Source: JBLHGN01 sp047616325 (GTDB taxonomy: Bacteria; Pseudomonadota; Gammaproteobacteria; Pseudomonadales; Cellvibrionaceae). Taken from it: 20,584 nucleotides of DNA. Position numbers and translations under genes: made by a program. Location: NCBI GenBank assembly GCA_047616325.1, contig JBLHGN010000030.1, positions 1-20,584 on the forward strand. Direction: 5' to 3'. The first letter of the stretch is position 1; the number at the start of each line of letters is the position of its first letter. Of this stretch, positions 1 to 8,315 are shown piece by piece. The notes beneath the pieces were generated by a model. The model was not told the origin of the DNA, did not search any database, and saw nothing but the letters and a program-made list of their open reading frames with translations.

Positions 1-1
1 G

Positions 2-1021
2 CGCAAAGATAAGCCGTGGCGTGGCTCTAAAGTGGCTATGCCTGAAGCGGCACTATCTGAAAAGCCAGTATCTGAAGCGTCAGTAATTGGAGAGTCAGTA
101 ATTGAAGAGACTGCGCCTATAAGAGCCGTAAAGAAGCCGCTGTACATCATTGATGCTTCAATATATATCTTTAAATACTACTTCTCTATGCCCAGTAAGT
201 GGCATGCTTCAAATGGGCGGCCCACAGAAACCGTATACGGCTATGCCTTGTGGTTGCAGCGTTTTTTGTGCGATGTGGCACCGTATCGAGTGGTGGCGTG
301 TTTTGACGAAAGCCTTACAACCTGTTTTAGAAACGATATCTGTCCAAAATATAAAAGTACTCGCGAGCTACCTGATGACGACCTGGCATTTCAGCTTCTT
401 GCGTGTAAGAAAGTTAGCGAGTTAATGGGCATTACCTGTTACGCCTCTAATACTTACGAAGCGGATGACCTCGTTGGCACCCTGGTGGAGGAGGCGCGCA
501 AGCGGAGCTGTGCCTACAGCATACTTACCAGAGACAAGGATTTGGCTCAGCTTGTTGTTTGCAGCGACGGCTGTCTGTGGGACTACCCCGCGTCCGACCA
601 ACTCTTTGGTGGCGATATACATAAAAAAATGGGTGTGGAGCCGCGGCAAGTGGCCGACCTGCTTGCCCTGGTGGGCGACGTGAGCGACGATATTCCTGGC
701 GTGCCGGGGGTGGGCAACAAAACCGCTGCGGCGCTGCTTCAGCATCTCGGCAGCTGGCAAAACATTAAAGCCAATATACATAGAATTACTGAACTTCCCA
801 TTCGCGGCTCTGGCTCACTGCAGAAAAAGTTGATCGAGTACAGCGACCAGGTGGATATGGCCCTGTTGCTTACCACCATTGTTACCGACGCCCAGCGCAT
901 CGATTGGTCTTATACCCGCCGACAAGCGCCGTGCTTTGCCGAATTAGGTGCTCTAGTCCAGGGCTTGGGCTTTCCAGAAAATTTTGTCTTGAACCTTAAA
1001 CAAGAGTACGACACCCCATGA
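2..1021 (+). CDS. 5'-3' exonuclease / flap endonuclease family protein (start uncertain, open at left edge)
   Basis: This is a stand-alone nuclease of the 5'-3' exonuclease family (like the N-terminal domain of DNA polymerase I and E. coli Xni), expected to remove 5' flaps or RNA primers during replication and repair. Counting from GTG 32, the metal-binding acidic residues are all visible: D41 (IIDAS), D92 (FDES), E143/D145/D146 (YEADDL), D168/D170 (TRDKD) and D216/D219/D220 within the helix-hairpin-helix stretch GDVSDDIPGVPGVG. The frame has no stop back to base 2, so the gene may begin outside the window. GTG 32 and ATG 38 are the only usable starts seen, neither has a convincing ribosome binding site, and the next ATG lies past D41. 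Residues 5-24 come from a four-copy 15-base repeat and precede the nuclease fold. The stop overlaps the pdxB start as ATGA, so the two are probably translationally coupled. Family assignment is secure; orthology to Xni is not. Confidence 0.88.
   Translation, partial: RKDKPWRGSKVAMPEAALSEKPVSEASVIGESVIEETAPIRAVKKPLYIIDASIYIFKYYFSMPSKWHASNGRPTETVYGYALWLQRFLCDVAPYRVVACFDESLTTCFRNDICPKYKSTRELPDDDLAFQLLACKKVSELMGITCYASNTYEADDLVGTLVEEARKRSCAYSILTRDKDLAQLVVCSDGCLWDYPASDQLFGGDIHKKMGVEPRQVADLLALVGDVSDDIPGVPGVGNKTAAALLQHLGSWQNIKANIHRITELPIRGSGSLQKKLIEYSDQVDMALLLTTIVTDAQRIDWSYTRRQAPCFAELGALVQGLGFPENFVLNLKQEYDTP
44..103 (+). repeat. 15-base tandem repeat, four copies, in the exonuclease N-terminus
   Basis: Four contiguous 15-base units lie at 44-58, 59-73, 74-88 and 89-103: GAAGCGGCACTATCT, GAAAAGCCAGTATCT, GAAGCGTCAGTAATT and GGAGAGTCAGTAATT. 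They keep the reading frame and encode the pentapeptides EAALS, EKPVS, EASVI and GESVI. Neighbouring units are more alike than distant ones, as expected of stepwise duplication. They lie before the nuclease domain and probably form a flexible tail. Confidence 0.85.
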
Positions 1022-2133
1022 GAATAGTCGCGGATGAAAATATTCCCTATGTAAACGAGTTTTTTGGGACCTTGGGCGATGTAGTACTGTTGCCGGGACG
1101 CACCATAAGCCCGCAAGATCTACGCGGAGCTGATGTGCTGCTCGTGCGCTCTGTTACTCCGGTCAATGAGGCCCTGCTGGCCGAATCTACTGTGAAATTT
1201 GTCGGTACATGCACGATCGGTGTCGACCACCTCGACATTAACGCACTGCAACGGCGTAAAATTGGCTACGCCAGCGCTCCTGGATGCAATGCCGATGCGG
1301 TTGCCCAGTATGTGACTAGCGCCTTGGCCCACCTAAATAAACACGAAACACCGGGTAGGGCCGTGGTGGTTGGCGGAGGCAATGTGGGTAGCCGGGTATA
1401 CAAAGCCCTGGAGAGTCTTGGGTTCGATTGTCAGTGCGTGGATCCCTATTTGGGGAATGGTGCGCCCTTCGATCTTGTCGACTTTAATGCAGTGTACAGC
1501 GCAGACCTTATTTGCCTGCATACGCCGTTAACCCGCGATGGCTTGTATCCCACGTTTCATATGATGTCTGAGAGCGTGATGGCCAGGCTCAAATCGGGTG
1601 TTGTTCTTCTCAATGCCGGGCGCGGCGCAGTGGTCGACAATAAAGCGCTTCTTGCTCATTTGTTAAGCGGCAAGCAAATAGCGGCAGTGCTAGATGTATG
1701 GGAGAATGAACCGTCCATCAGTGCCGAGCTCTTGGCGGCAGTGGCCATCGGAACGCCCCATATTGCGGGTTATAGCTTCGAAGGCCGAGTGAAGGGCTCG
1801 TTAATGATATTCGATGCATTGTGCCGATTTTTGAAGGTGTCGGACGTGCAGCGAAGCGAAACCATTACATCCTTATCGGCAAGCGCCTTTGGCGGTAATG
1901 CAGCAATAACACCGAAATGCTTAGCCGAAGCGGTCCTGACGGTTTATGACATAGGCAAAGATCATAGAGCCTTGTTGGCGGTTGCAGAAGCATTGCCCGT
2001 GGCCTTTGACCTATTGCGTAAAAATTACCCCAAAAGACGTGAGTTCAATCACTATGTATTAACAAACACGGCTTTCCCCGAGGTAGCCGCACTTGCTAAT
2101 TTGGGTTTTCTACAATCTGGGCTTTCTAAATAA
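1018..2133 (+). CDS. pdxB: Erythronate-4-phosphate dehydrogenase
   Basis: PdxB oxidises 4-phospho-D-erythronate to 2-oxo-3-hydroxy-4-phosphobutanoate with NAD+, the second step of the DXP-dependent route to pyridoxal 5'-phosphate in the cytoplasm. The 371 residues match the family length (about 378 in E. coli). The D-2-hydroxyacid dehydrogenase plan is clear: an N-terminal segment beginning MRIVADENIPY, the nucleotide-binding motif VVGGGNVGSRV (117-127), HTPLT (168-172), NAGRGAVVDN (199-208), LDVWENEP (225-232) and PHIAGYSFEGR (247-257). R202, E231 and H248 sit where the E. coli catalytic R208, E237 and H254 fall. The start overlaps the exonuclease stop as ATGA and the stop overlaps the next start as TAATG. 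The local product PLP is the cofactor of AlaA and of the desulfhydrase-like enzyme elsewhere in the window, although a regulatory link is not visible. Confidence 0.97.
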   Translation: MRIVADENIPYVNEFFGTLGDVVLLPGRTISPQDLRGADVLLVRSVTPVNEALLAESTVKFVGTCTIGVDHLDINALQRRKIGYASAPGCNADAVAQYVTSALAHLNKHETPGRAVVVGGGNVGSRVYKALESLGFDCQCVDPYLGNGAPFDLVDFNAVYSADLICLHTPLTRDGLYPTFHMMSESVMARLKSGVVLLNAGRGAVVDNKALLAHLLSGKQIAAVLDVWENEPSISAELLAAVAIGTPHIAGYSFEGRVKGSLMIFDALCRFLKVSDVQRSETITSLSASAFGGNAAITPKCLAEAVLTVYDIGKDHRALLAVAEALPVAFDLLRKNYPKRREFNHYVLTNTAFPEVAALANLGFLQSGLSK

Positions 2134-3359
2134 TGCTGGATAAGCTTTATAGCGTAATGCAGCCACTAAAAGTTGGGCTGATCATCAACCCCATTGCCGG
2201 GGTGGGTGGGCCGCTGGCACTTAAAGGTAGTGATGGCTTAATGCATAGATCTCACTCGTTTGAGACAGGTGTTAGCCGGCCAGAAATTAATCCGATTCAC
2301 TCCGACACTCCAAAACGTGCTCGCGAACGTGCAAGGGTATTTCTTTCGGCACTTACGTATGCGCCTTTGCTAGAGTTCTTCGTAGTTAAGGGGCCTATGG
2401 GGTCCGCCGTTTTTGAGTCTTTTGATGCGGATATGGTATTTAACACCCGTTTGCTCGACTTCGCCATTCCCGACAATACTACCGCCGAAAACACGCAGGA
2501 ACTAGCTAGTTTTTTTTTGAAATCACAGGTGGATATAGTAGTGTTTGTCGGAGGCGATGGCACTGCTCGCGATATTTGTTCGGCTATAGATATTAGGCTT
2601 CCAGTGCTGGGTGTGCCTTCGGGCGTGAAAATGCATTCGGGTGTATTCGCGATTACGCCCTTGGCCGCTGCCAAGGTGCTGGATGATGTGGCGCTAGGAA
2701 AAGTGGTTAGCGTAAGCGAACAAGAAGTGCGCGATATTGATGAGCCGGCCTTTCGCAATGGCATTGTAAAAAGTCGCTACTTTGGCTGCATGTTAGTGCC
2801 TCAGGAGCGCCACTATATTCAAGGTGTCAAGTTTGGTGGCGTGGAGTCCGACGAATTGGCATTGGCCGATATAGCGGCGGAAATAAGTCTGCGAATCGAG
2901 GATGCTGACACTAATAATATTTTGATGATATTTGCGCCGGGATCAACCACCCAGTGTGTTCAACATGAATTGGGTTTTTCTGGAACGCTTCTCGGAGTGG
3001 ATGTAATAAAATGTTCTGCCAGCGCAAGCAAAATATTAGCGCTGGACGTGACCAGCGATCTTTTACAGACCCACGTTAACGAACACAGAGGCAAGGTTGT
3101 AATAGTGCTGACAGCCATAGGCGGCCAAGGCCATATTATCGGTCGGGGTAATCAGCAAATCACTCCTGAAATTTTGCGTAAAGTCGGGCGAGGGAATCTC
3201 TGGATAGTGGCGACTAAAGCAAAATTAAACGCCCTGCAAAATCGCCCACTGTTGATTGATTCTGGAGATCAAGAGCTCGATCGGCAGTGGCAGGGTTTAG
3301 TGCCGGTCATAACCGGCTATCAGGATACAGTACTCTATCGGCTCGGTCTTGAGCTTTAA
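2133..3359 (+). CDS. ATP-NAD kinase family protein (AcoX-type)
   Basis: This 408-residue protein has the NAD kinase/diacylglycerol kinase fold signature: NPIAG (19-23), VVFVGGDGTARD (136-147) and GVPSGVKMHSG (160-170). The last motif, with its conserved lysine, and the long C-terminal half fit the larger 'ATP-NAD/AcoX kinase' group rather than NadK itself, which is separately encoded at 17755. The substrate in this branch is not firmly known, so NAD(H) phosphorylation is a family-based guess. The start ATG 2133 overlaps the pdxB stop by one base; ATG 2157 (M9) is an alternative closer to the first beta strand. A run of nine T at 2510-2518 is read in frame as S-F-F-L-K. The end overlaps the furthest upstream possible start of the next gene, consistent with one operon. 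Confidence 0.85.
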   Translation: MLDKLYSVMQPLKVGLIINPIAGVGGPLALKGSDGLMHRSHSFETGVSRPEINPIHSDTPKRARERARVFLSALTYAPLLEFFVVKGPMGSAVFESFDADMVFNTRLLDFAIPDNTTAENTQELASFFLKSQVDIVVFVGGDGTARDICSAIDIRLPVLGVPSGVKMHSGVFAITPLAAAKVLDDVALGKVVSVSEQEVRDIDEPAFRNGIVKSRYFGCMLVPQERHYIQGVKFGGVESDELALADIAAEISLRIEDADTNNILMIFAPGSTTQCVQHELGFSGTLLGVDVIKCSASASKILALDVTSDLLQTHVNEHRGKVVIVLTAIGGQGHIIGRGNQQITPEILRKVGRGNLWIVATKAKLNALQNRPLLIDSGDQELDRQWQGLVPVITGYQDTVLYRLGLEL

Positions 3360-3381
3360 CGATATGCGCAAAGGTGATGGC

Positions 3382-4395
3382 ATGCTGGAAACACAACCCG
3401 TCGAGCAAAATAACGCCAATCTCGATGAGCTGGTAAGCCCTGTTCTTGCCGCCATGCGCCGCGTGTTAACGGTAGACTTTTTGACAAAACAAAACAGTGC
3501 GCGAATATTTCATGGGCGAGGGCGCTGTTATCCGCTTCTCTCGTGGTGCACCATCGACGCATATTCGCGTTTTATATTGATTACTTTGTTTCAAGTCCCG
3601 CCCAAAGACTGGGAAGATAATTTAGGTAGCGCTTTGAGAGGTTTTTTTAGCCAAATAAACTCCCAGGTAAGCGAAGATAAAACACTTCTCAGCGTGTTAT
3701 TGCAGCGGCGCTATATTGCCAATGCGCCAGTTGAGCCGCTGTTGAGCACAATGCCCGAAAACGCCGTGGCTGTGCGCGATGATTTACACTTTAAATTATC
3801 TTTTTCCCAGCAAAATGTAGGGTATTTTCTCGATATAGAGCCAGCTCGTGTCTGGTTGGAAAATCTAGCCAAAGGTAAGCGTATACTAAATTTATTCGCC
3901 TATACCTGTGCATTTTCGGTGGTTGCAAAAGCGGCGGGGGCCGAAAGCATTGTGAATATTGATATGAATCGTCGCTCCTTGGCGACCGGCCAAGACAACC
4001 ACAAACTAAATAATTTGCCGCTCGACGGGGTTAAATTTCTGCCACACGATATTTTTAAATCTTGGGGGAAACTTAAAAAAATGGGCCCCTACGATATTGT
4101 TATTATCGATCCTCCTAGTTTTCAAAAGGGAAGCTTTATCGCAACAACGGATTATCAAAAAATAGTGCGACGTATGCCCGATCTGGTTGCCGACGGGGGG
4201 TGTTTTCTCGCCTGTCTCAATGCGCCGGAAATATTGTTGAGTGATTTCAAAGCAGAATTGGATGTGTTGTGTGAGCAGGGTAGTAAACAGTTCAGTTGCA
4301 CAGAGATTCTACCTGTGCATAGCGATTTTCCTGAGGCCGAAGAGGGGCGCTCGCTCAAAATGTTGGTGTATAAGCCAATAGCTAGTAACCCGTAA
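3382..4395 (+). CDS. Class I SAM-dependent methyltransferase, RlmI/RlmK-like
   Basis: A predicted S-adenosylmethionine-dependent methyltransferase related to the C-terminal half of the 23S rRNA cytosine/guanine methyltransferases RlmI and RlmK. From ATG 3382 (337 residues) the features are FHGRGRCYP (43-51), a GYFLDIEPAR segment (147-156), SAM motif I NLFAYTCAFS (170-179), acidic NIDMNRRS (192-199) and the catalytic-type IDPPSF (242-247). The N-terminal PUA domain of RlmI is absent, so the target may be another RNA or a different nucleotide; I cannot tell. The frame stays open to TTG 3349 and ATG 3364, overlapping or abutting the kinase stop at 3359, but AAAGGTGA at 3370-3377 favours ATG 3382. 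It is the last gene of the operon and converges on the unknown gene at 4408. Confidence 0.8.
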   Translation: MLETQPVEQNNANLDELVSPVLAAMRRVLTVDFLTKQNSARIFHGRGRCYPLLSWCTIDAYSRFILITLFQVPPKDWEDNLGSALRGFFSQINSQVSEDKTLLSVLLQRRYIANAPVEPLLSTMPENAVAVRDDLHFKLSFSQQNVGYFLDIEPARVWLENLAKGKRILNLFAYTCAFSVVAKAAGAESIVNIDMNRRSLATGQDNHKLNNLPLDGVKFLPHDIFKSWGKLKKMGPYDIVIIDPPSFQKGSFIATTDYQKIVRRMPDLVADGGCFLACLNAPEILLSDFKAELDVLCEQGSKQFSCTEILPVHSDFPEAEEGRSLKMLVYKPIASNP

Positions 4396-4407
4396 CCAAT
4401 AATAGGC

Positions 4408-4860
4408 TTACTGAAACTTCCGAGACAGTGAAAAGTAACTTAAGGTTAGTTTTTTAATGTGCTCGGAGGTGCCTGTTTTTAACGTGTTTTTAAGGCAGTC
4501 AATGCGACGAATAACGCGTGGGCTGTCTGGATTGAAATTCAGGTCATGCAAATTACCGCTTTCTATTTCTAAGGCCGAGAGCATGCTAAAGCTGCGATGA
4601 GAAAGGGTTGCCTCCTCGATGGCCTCCTGGCGAATAGTCTGATTAAAGGTAATGTAGTCAGTTTCTTTTAGCCATAGCATCGCGGCAAAGCACGCCTCGA
4701 ACCTAGGGTTATGTAAACCAAATTCATCGGGTTCATCCGGACCAGAAATGTCTTCCACAAATATGGTCGATTTACTTGGGAAGCGCTTGTAAAGTGCGAT
4801 TAGAATTTTCGCTGTGTCTTTACAAAAGTCGTCAATGTGTAGATCCCCCACCGGTTCCAT
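4408..4860 (-). CDS. Conserved-looking protein of unknown function, downstream of alaA
   Basis: I do not recognise this 150-residue protein. It has no signal peptide or membrane segment and appears soluble and largely helical, with a mixed acidic N-terminus (DDFCKD, EDISGPDEPDEFG) and a more basic C-terminal third (RVIRRIDCLKNTLK). The middle region, LKETDYITFNQTIRQEA, could belong to a small winged-helix-like or helical fold, but that is only an impression. It starts 15 bases after the alaA stop on the same strand, so it is probably the second gene of an alaA operon. A weak CAGG lies 11 bases before ATG 4860. The coding length and the spacing, rather than homology, support it as real. Confidence 0.7.
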   Translation of the reverse strand: MEPVGDLHIDDFCKDTAKILIALYKRFPSKSTIFVEDISGPDEPDEFGLHNPRFEACFAAMLWLKETDYITFNQTIRQEAIEEATLSHRSFSMLSALEIESGNLHDLNFNPDSPRVIRRIDCLKNTLKTGTSEHIKKLTLSYFSLSRKFQ

Positions 4861-4875
4861 GCATTTGTACCTGAA

Positions 4876-6090
4876 TTATTTTTTGTAGTGTTCTAAAAAA
4901 CGACCAAATTTTTCTATGGCTTTTTCAATTTCGTGAGCCTGGGGTAAAAACACAATGCGTAAATGGTCTGGTGCTATCCAATTAAAGGCCGTGCCTTGCA
5001 CTAATAAAATTTTATCCCGCACTAAGAAGTCTAGTACCAACTGTTCGTCGTCTTCAATGGCGTACATATTGAGATCAATTTTGGGAAACAGATAAATAGC
5101 TCCCTTAGGTTTAACGCAGCTTACACCTGGAATGCGGTTGATGCTTTCCCAGGCGGCGTCTCGTTGTTCTTTAAGCCGTCCTCCAGGCAAGATAAGCTCG
5201 TTGATGCTTTGGTAACCACCAAGCGCAGTTTGCACGGCATACATTGCCGGTACGTTTGCGCACAGGCGCATGGAAGATAACATTTCTATGCCCTTCATCA
5301 ATTCTCTGGCGCGATCTTTGGCGCCGCTTACAATCAGCCAGCCGCTACGAAATCCGGCTAAACGGTAGGACTTAGACAAACCGTTAAAACTAATGCACAC
5401 CACGTCGTGAGCCAGTCTTGCCAAAGGGATAAACTCGGCATCTTCGTACAGTATTTTTGAATAGATCTCGTCGGCAAACAAAACCAGATTGTGTTCTCGA
5501 GCAATGGCAACAAGTTCTTCCAATACGTCTTTGCTGTAAACCGCTCCAGTGGGGTTGTTGGGATTAATCACCACTATGGCGCGCGTTTTTTCTGTAATTT
5601 TGCGTCGAATATCGGCTATGTCGGGGTTCCACTCGGATTGTTCGTCACAAATGTAGTGGACGGGTTTGCCTCCTGCTAGGCTTACGGCTGCGGTCCAAAG
5701 TGGATAATCGGGAGAGGGCACCAAAACTTCGTCGCCGTCGTTCAGTAGGGCCTGGTTAGCCATCACTATAAGCTCGCTGACGCCGTTGCCAAGAAATATA
5801 TCGTCTATGTCTACGCCGACAATATCCAACTTTTGGCATTCCTGCATGATCGCCTTACGCGCCGCAAATAAACCTTTCGACGCGGTGTAGCCTTGCGCAT
5901 TGCGAAGGTTGTGGATTACGTCGGCAATTAGCTCGTCGGGTGCGTCAAATCCAAAGGGAGCCGGGTTACCAATATTGAGTTTAAGTATGCGATGTCCGTC
6001 CTCTTCTAATTGCACTGCATGATCGAGAACGGGGCCTCTGATGTCGTAACATACGCCGGAGAGTTTGTTGGATTTTTTTATCTGTTGCAT
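4876..6090 (-). CDS. alaA: Glutamate-pyruvate aminotransferase AlaA
   Basis: A fold-type I PLP-dependent aminotransferase that makes L-alanine from pyruvate with glutamate as amino donor, in the cytoplasm. At 404 residues it is collinear with E. coli AlaA (YfbQ, 405 residues), sharing long stretches such as VCYDIRGPVL, LNIGNPAPFGFDAPDE, FLGNGVSELIV, VPSPDYPLWTAAVSL and CANVPA. PLP-binding residues are visible: N179 in NPNNPTG, D207 in FADEIY, Schiff-base K240 in SFNGLSKSYR and R248 in AGFRSG. The C-terminal DHLRIVFLP holds the arginine expected to bind the substrate carboxylate. It diverges from msrB across about 150 bases and is followed closely by an unknown gene. No clear ribosome binding site precedes ATG 6090, but the N-terminus aligns with the family. 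Confidence 0.96.
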   Translation of the reverse strand: MQQIKKSNKLSGVCYDIRGPVLDHAVQLEEDGHRILKLNIGNPAPFGFDAPDELIADVIHNLRNAQGYTASKGLFAARKAIMQECQKLDIVGVDIDDIFLGNGVSELIVMANQALLNDGDEVLVPSPDYPLWTAAVSLAGGKPVHYICDEQSEWNPDIADIRRKITEKTRAIVVINPNNPTGAVYSKDVLEELVAIAREHNLVLFADEIYSKILYEDAEFIPLARLAHDVVCISFNGLSKSYRLAGFRSGWLIVSGAKDRARELMKGIEMLSSMRLCANVPAMYAVQTALGGYQSINELILPGGRLKEQRDAAWESINRIPGVSCVKPKGAIYLFPKIDLNMYAIEDDEQLVLDFLVRDKILLVQGTAFNWIAPDHLRIVFLPQAHEIEKAIEKFGRFLEHYKK

Positions 6091-6237
6091 TGCCGTTTAT
6101 GTAATCTCGACTGTAAGTTAAAACGTAAATAGATGCCTGTATCGTTAATGTCTTGAAAAAGGAATTACAGTTAACAGGCTCAATAGAACGTGGTAACGTT
6201 TCGACCCTTGTGAAACAAAAACAAATAGGTGGCAATT

Positions 6238-6636
6238 ATGTCAGAACAGTCCTTAAAAAACGATGCTTTTTGGCGAGATAAATTAAGCGATGATGAGTAT
6301 AGGGTTTGTCGTGAAAAGGGAACAGAAAGAGCTTTTACGGGCGAGTACTACAACAATAAGGCAGACGGCGTCTACCTTTGTCGCTGCTGTCACACCGAGC
6401 TTTTTGATTCTTCATCTAAATACGATTCCGGTTCGGGATGGCCGAGTTTTTATGCGCCGGTGGAGCAGCAAAACGTTGCCGAGCACTCGGACAGTGGCTT
6501 GGGTATGGTGCGCACAGAAATAACCTGCGATAACTGTGGTAGTCACCTGGGCCACGTTTTCCCCGACGGACCCGCGCCGACTGGCTTGCGCTATTGCGTT
6601 AATTCGGCCTCATTAACATTCGAGACAAAAAAATAA
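6238..6636 (+). CDS. msrB: Peptide-methionine (R)-S-oxide reductase MsrB
   Basis: MsrB reduces the R-epimer of methionine sulfoxide in proteins, repairing oxidative damage. From ATG 6238 it has 132 residues. The zinc site is C48/C51 (LCRCC) and C97/C100 (CDNC), the core shows SGSGWPSF (64-71), GHLGHVFPDGP-type residues (SHLGHVFPDGP, 102-112) and the catalytic C120 in RYCVNSASL. An in-frame GTG at 6229 is possible, but AGGTGG at 6227-6232 is ideally placed for ATG 6238. The position holding a cysteine in E. coli (SGCGWPSF) is serine here (S66), so that resolving cysteine is missing; C24 in YRVCREKGTE is a candidate replacement. The DUF1499 gene follows 47 bases later and may be cotranscribed. 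Confidence 0.96.
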   Translation: MSEQSLKNDAFWRDKLSDDEYRVCREKGTERAFTGEYYNNKADGVYLCRCCHTELFDSSSKYDSGSGWPSFYAPVEQQNVAEHSDSGLGMVRTEITCDNCGSHLGHVFPDGPAPTGLRYCVNSASLTFETKK

Positions 6637-6683
6637 ACCCAAATTATATGCGCCATATTGTGAAAATATTTTAAGGGAGCTAA

Positions 6684-7415
6684 ATGATGACAGTTTTACG
6701 GGTTCTGATGTACACCGAGGCCCTATGTTTTGGGCTCCTGGTTTTTAGCGCAATATCCCATAAGTTTGAAATATTACCTTTCAATGCAGCCTTTGGTGGC
6801 TTTGCCTTGGGTTTGCTGACGCTGTTTATGGTGGTTTTGGTCGGTATTGGGCTGCTGGTGTGGGGTCTGGTTGCCAGCCATCAACTAAATAGAGCTTTCT
6901 TGGGGGCCATAGTATTGGTGGCTGCCTTGCCGCTAGTGGCGGTAGTTCTGTTGCTTGGCAAGGGCTTAATGTCGCCTCGCATTCACGACATTTCGACCGA
7001 TACTGAAAATAATATTGCCTTTAGTCGCGCCTTAAGCTTACGCAGTACTTCCGAAAACTCCCTCGAGTTTCCTTTGCCTTCGGTTGTGGGTCAGCAAAAG
7101 GGCCACTATCCACACTTGCAATCGCTACAGGCCAGCTTTACGCCTCAGCAGAGCTATGAGCGAGCAATAGGCGTCGCGGAGAGTTTGGGCTGGAAGATCA
7201 CATATCTGAACAATGAGACGCTTACCATCGAGGCCATTGATGAGACAGCTTTGTTCGGGTTTAAAGATGATGTGGTGGTTCGGATTACAGGCAGCGATAG
7301 TGGATCAATGATAGACGTGCGTTCGGTATCGAGGGTTGGTGTAAGTGATTTAGGGGCCAATGCGGCAAGAATTTCAAAATTTTTAAGTAAGCTGAGCTCG
7401 CAAAATATCCACTAA
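6684..7415 (+). CDS. DUF1499 family membrane protein
   Basis: This 243-residue protein has three probable membrane segments near residues 4-24, 35-64 and 71-91, followed by a soluble domain. The soluble part shows the usual DUF1499 course: PRIHDISTD just after the last membrane segment, SYERAIGVAESLGWKI, then TLTIEAIDETALFGFKDDVVVRI and MIDVRSVSRVGVSDLGANAARI. The function of DUF1499 is unknown; the domain is commonly found in membrane or exported proteins. AAGGGAG at 6673-6679 precedes tandem ATG codons at 6684 and 6687, either of which could be used. Its position directly behind msrB suggests a shared transcript, but this does not define its role. It converges on the unknown gene at 7476. 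Confidence 0.83.
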   Translation: MMTVLRVLMYTEALCFGLLVFSAISHKFEILPFNAAFGGFALGLLTLFMVVLVGIGLLVWGLVASHQLNRAFLGAIVLVAALPLVAVVLLLGKGLMSPRIHDISTDTENNIAFSRALSLRSTSENSLEFPLPSVVGQQKGHYPHLQSLQASFTPQQSYERAIGVAESLGWKITYLNNETLTIEAIDETALFGFKDDVVVRITGSDSGSMIDVRSVSRVGVSDLGANAARISKFLSKLSSQNIH

Positions 7416-7475
7416 TCGTGGGCTTGCGAGTGCGAGAAAGCTAAATTTTATATAGCGAGAAGTAAGGGGAGGGGG

Positions 7476-8267
7476 TTAATCGTAAATGTTCTTCTTTTTC
7501 CAAATGTCGCTCTTATCGCTAAATTTGTCCCACTCATTGGCCACATCTTCTTTTTCAGATTGCTGTTGTGTGGAGAGCTTTATAGTTGGATCCTCTTCTT
7601 TAAGTCGAGCGTGAAGTTGGCCGAGCGTTTCTTTAAGTTGCGCAATTTTCCCGTCATATTCCCCCGGTCTTGCATTCTTTAGGAGCAGTTTTAGCGCTAG
7701 CTCAAAATGGTGTATGGCGAGTTTTGTTTTACCGTTTTTGACGGCTTGGCGGCCGTTTAAAAAGTAGGAGTCTACGGTAACGCGCAATACCATTTGTTTG
7801 ATTTGCACGCGATATATGTCAACTTGTGAGCGTGGCAAGGTACGTTTTTTATCAAGATGTAGAATGTATTTATGCAGTTCTTCGAGGCAAACCCGTACCT
7901 CTTTTACCTGTTGTGGGTTCTCAAGATTTATCGGCGTTGCGGGAGCTGTCTGCCTCTGACTTTCGTTCATTTGCGAGGAGATTGTTTGCAGGTCTTGCAC
8001 GTGGGCAGGGTCTTTTGGTTCTAGTTTTGAAAGTTGTTCGCAGGTGTCAGCCAAGCTGCGTTGAACTATAATGGTGAGTTCTTTGGATAAAAAACCTGCC
8101 GGGAAGCCATTAAGCATGAATTTAAAATTGCGCGAGCGCGATTTCAATGCCGAAATCAATCGGATACGCCGCTCTCTTCGGTTTTGAATGGTTTGCGAGA
8201 CACTTGCGTAGCTTACCAGCACCCCAATCAGGCAAACAATGGCGACGATGATAGTAACGGTAGGCAT
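7476..8267 (-). CDS. Membrane-anchored protein of unknown function
   Basis: I do not recognise a named family. The 263-residue protein begins with one hydrophobic segment (about residues 4-25, VTIIVAIVCLIGVLVSY) followed by an arginine-rich stretch (NRRERRIR), which by the positive-inside rule puts the rest in the cytoplasm. The body is helical: LSKELTIIVQRSLADTCEQL, a Gln/Pro-rich linker near 105-120, then VDSYFLNGRQAVKNGKTKLAIHHFELALKLLLK. This last part resembles a tetratricopeptide-like helix pair (ANG-K-xx-AI-x-HFE-x-AL). The C-terminus is charged, ending DKFSDKSDIWKKKNIYD. It lies alone on the minus strand, converging with the DUF1499 gene. A structural adaptor role is possible but unproven. 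Confidence 0.75.
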   Translation of the reverse strand: MPTVTIIVAIVCLIGVLVSYASVSQTIQNRRERRIRLISALKSRSRNFKFMLNGFPAGFLSKELTIIVQRSLADTCEQLSKLEPKDPAHVQDLQTISSQMNESQRQTAPATPINLENPQQVKEVRVCLEELHKYILHLDKKRTLPRSQVDIYRVQIKQMVLRVTVDSYFLNGRQAVKNGKTKLAIHHFELALKLLLKNARPGEYDGKIAQLKETLGQLHARLKEEDPTIKLSTQQQSEKEDVANEWDKFSDKSDIWKKKNIYD

Positions 8268-8315
8268 AATAAGTTCTTTTTCAGTATTTCTACTTCAAGG
8301 CTAGTCAGTAAGCGC

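Noticed and set aside
2297..2764. Minus-strand open frame of 155 codons
   Set aside because: It is inside the AcoX-type kinase gene, whose motifs are clear in the other strand; Ser/Thr-rich composition is typical of an antisense shadow.
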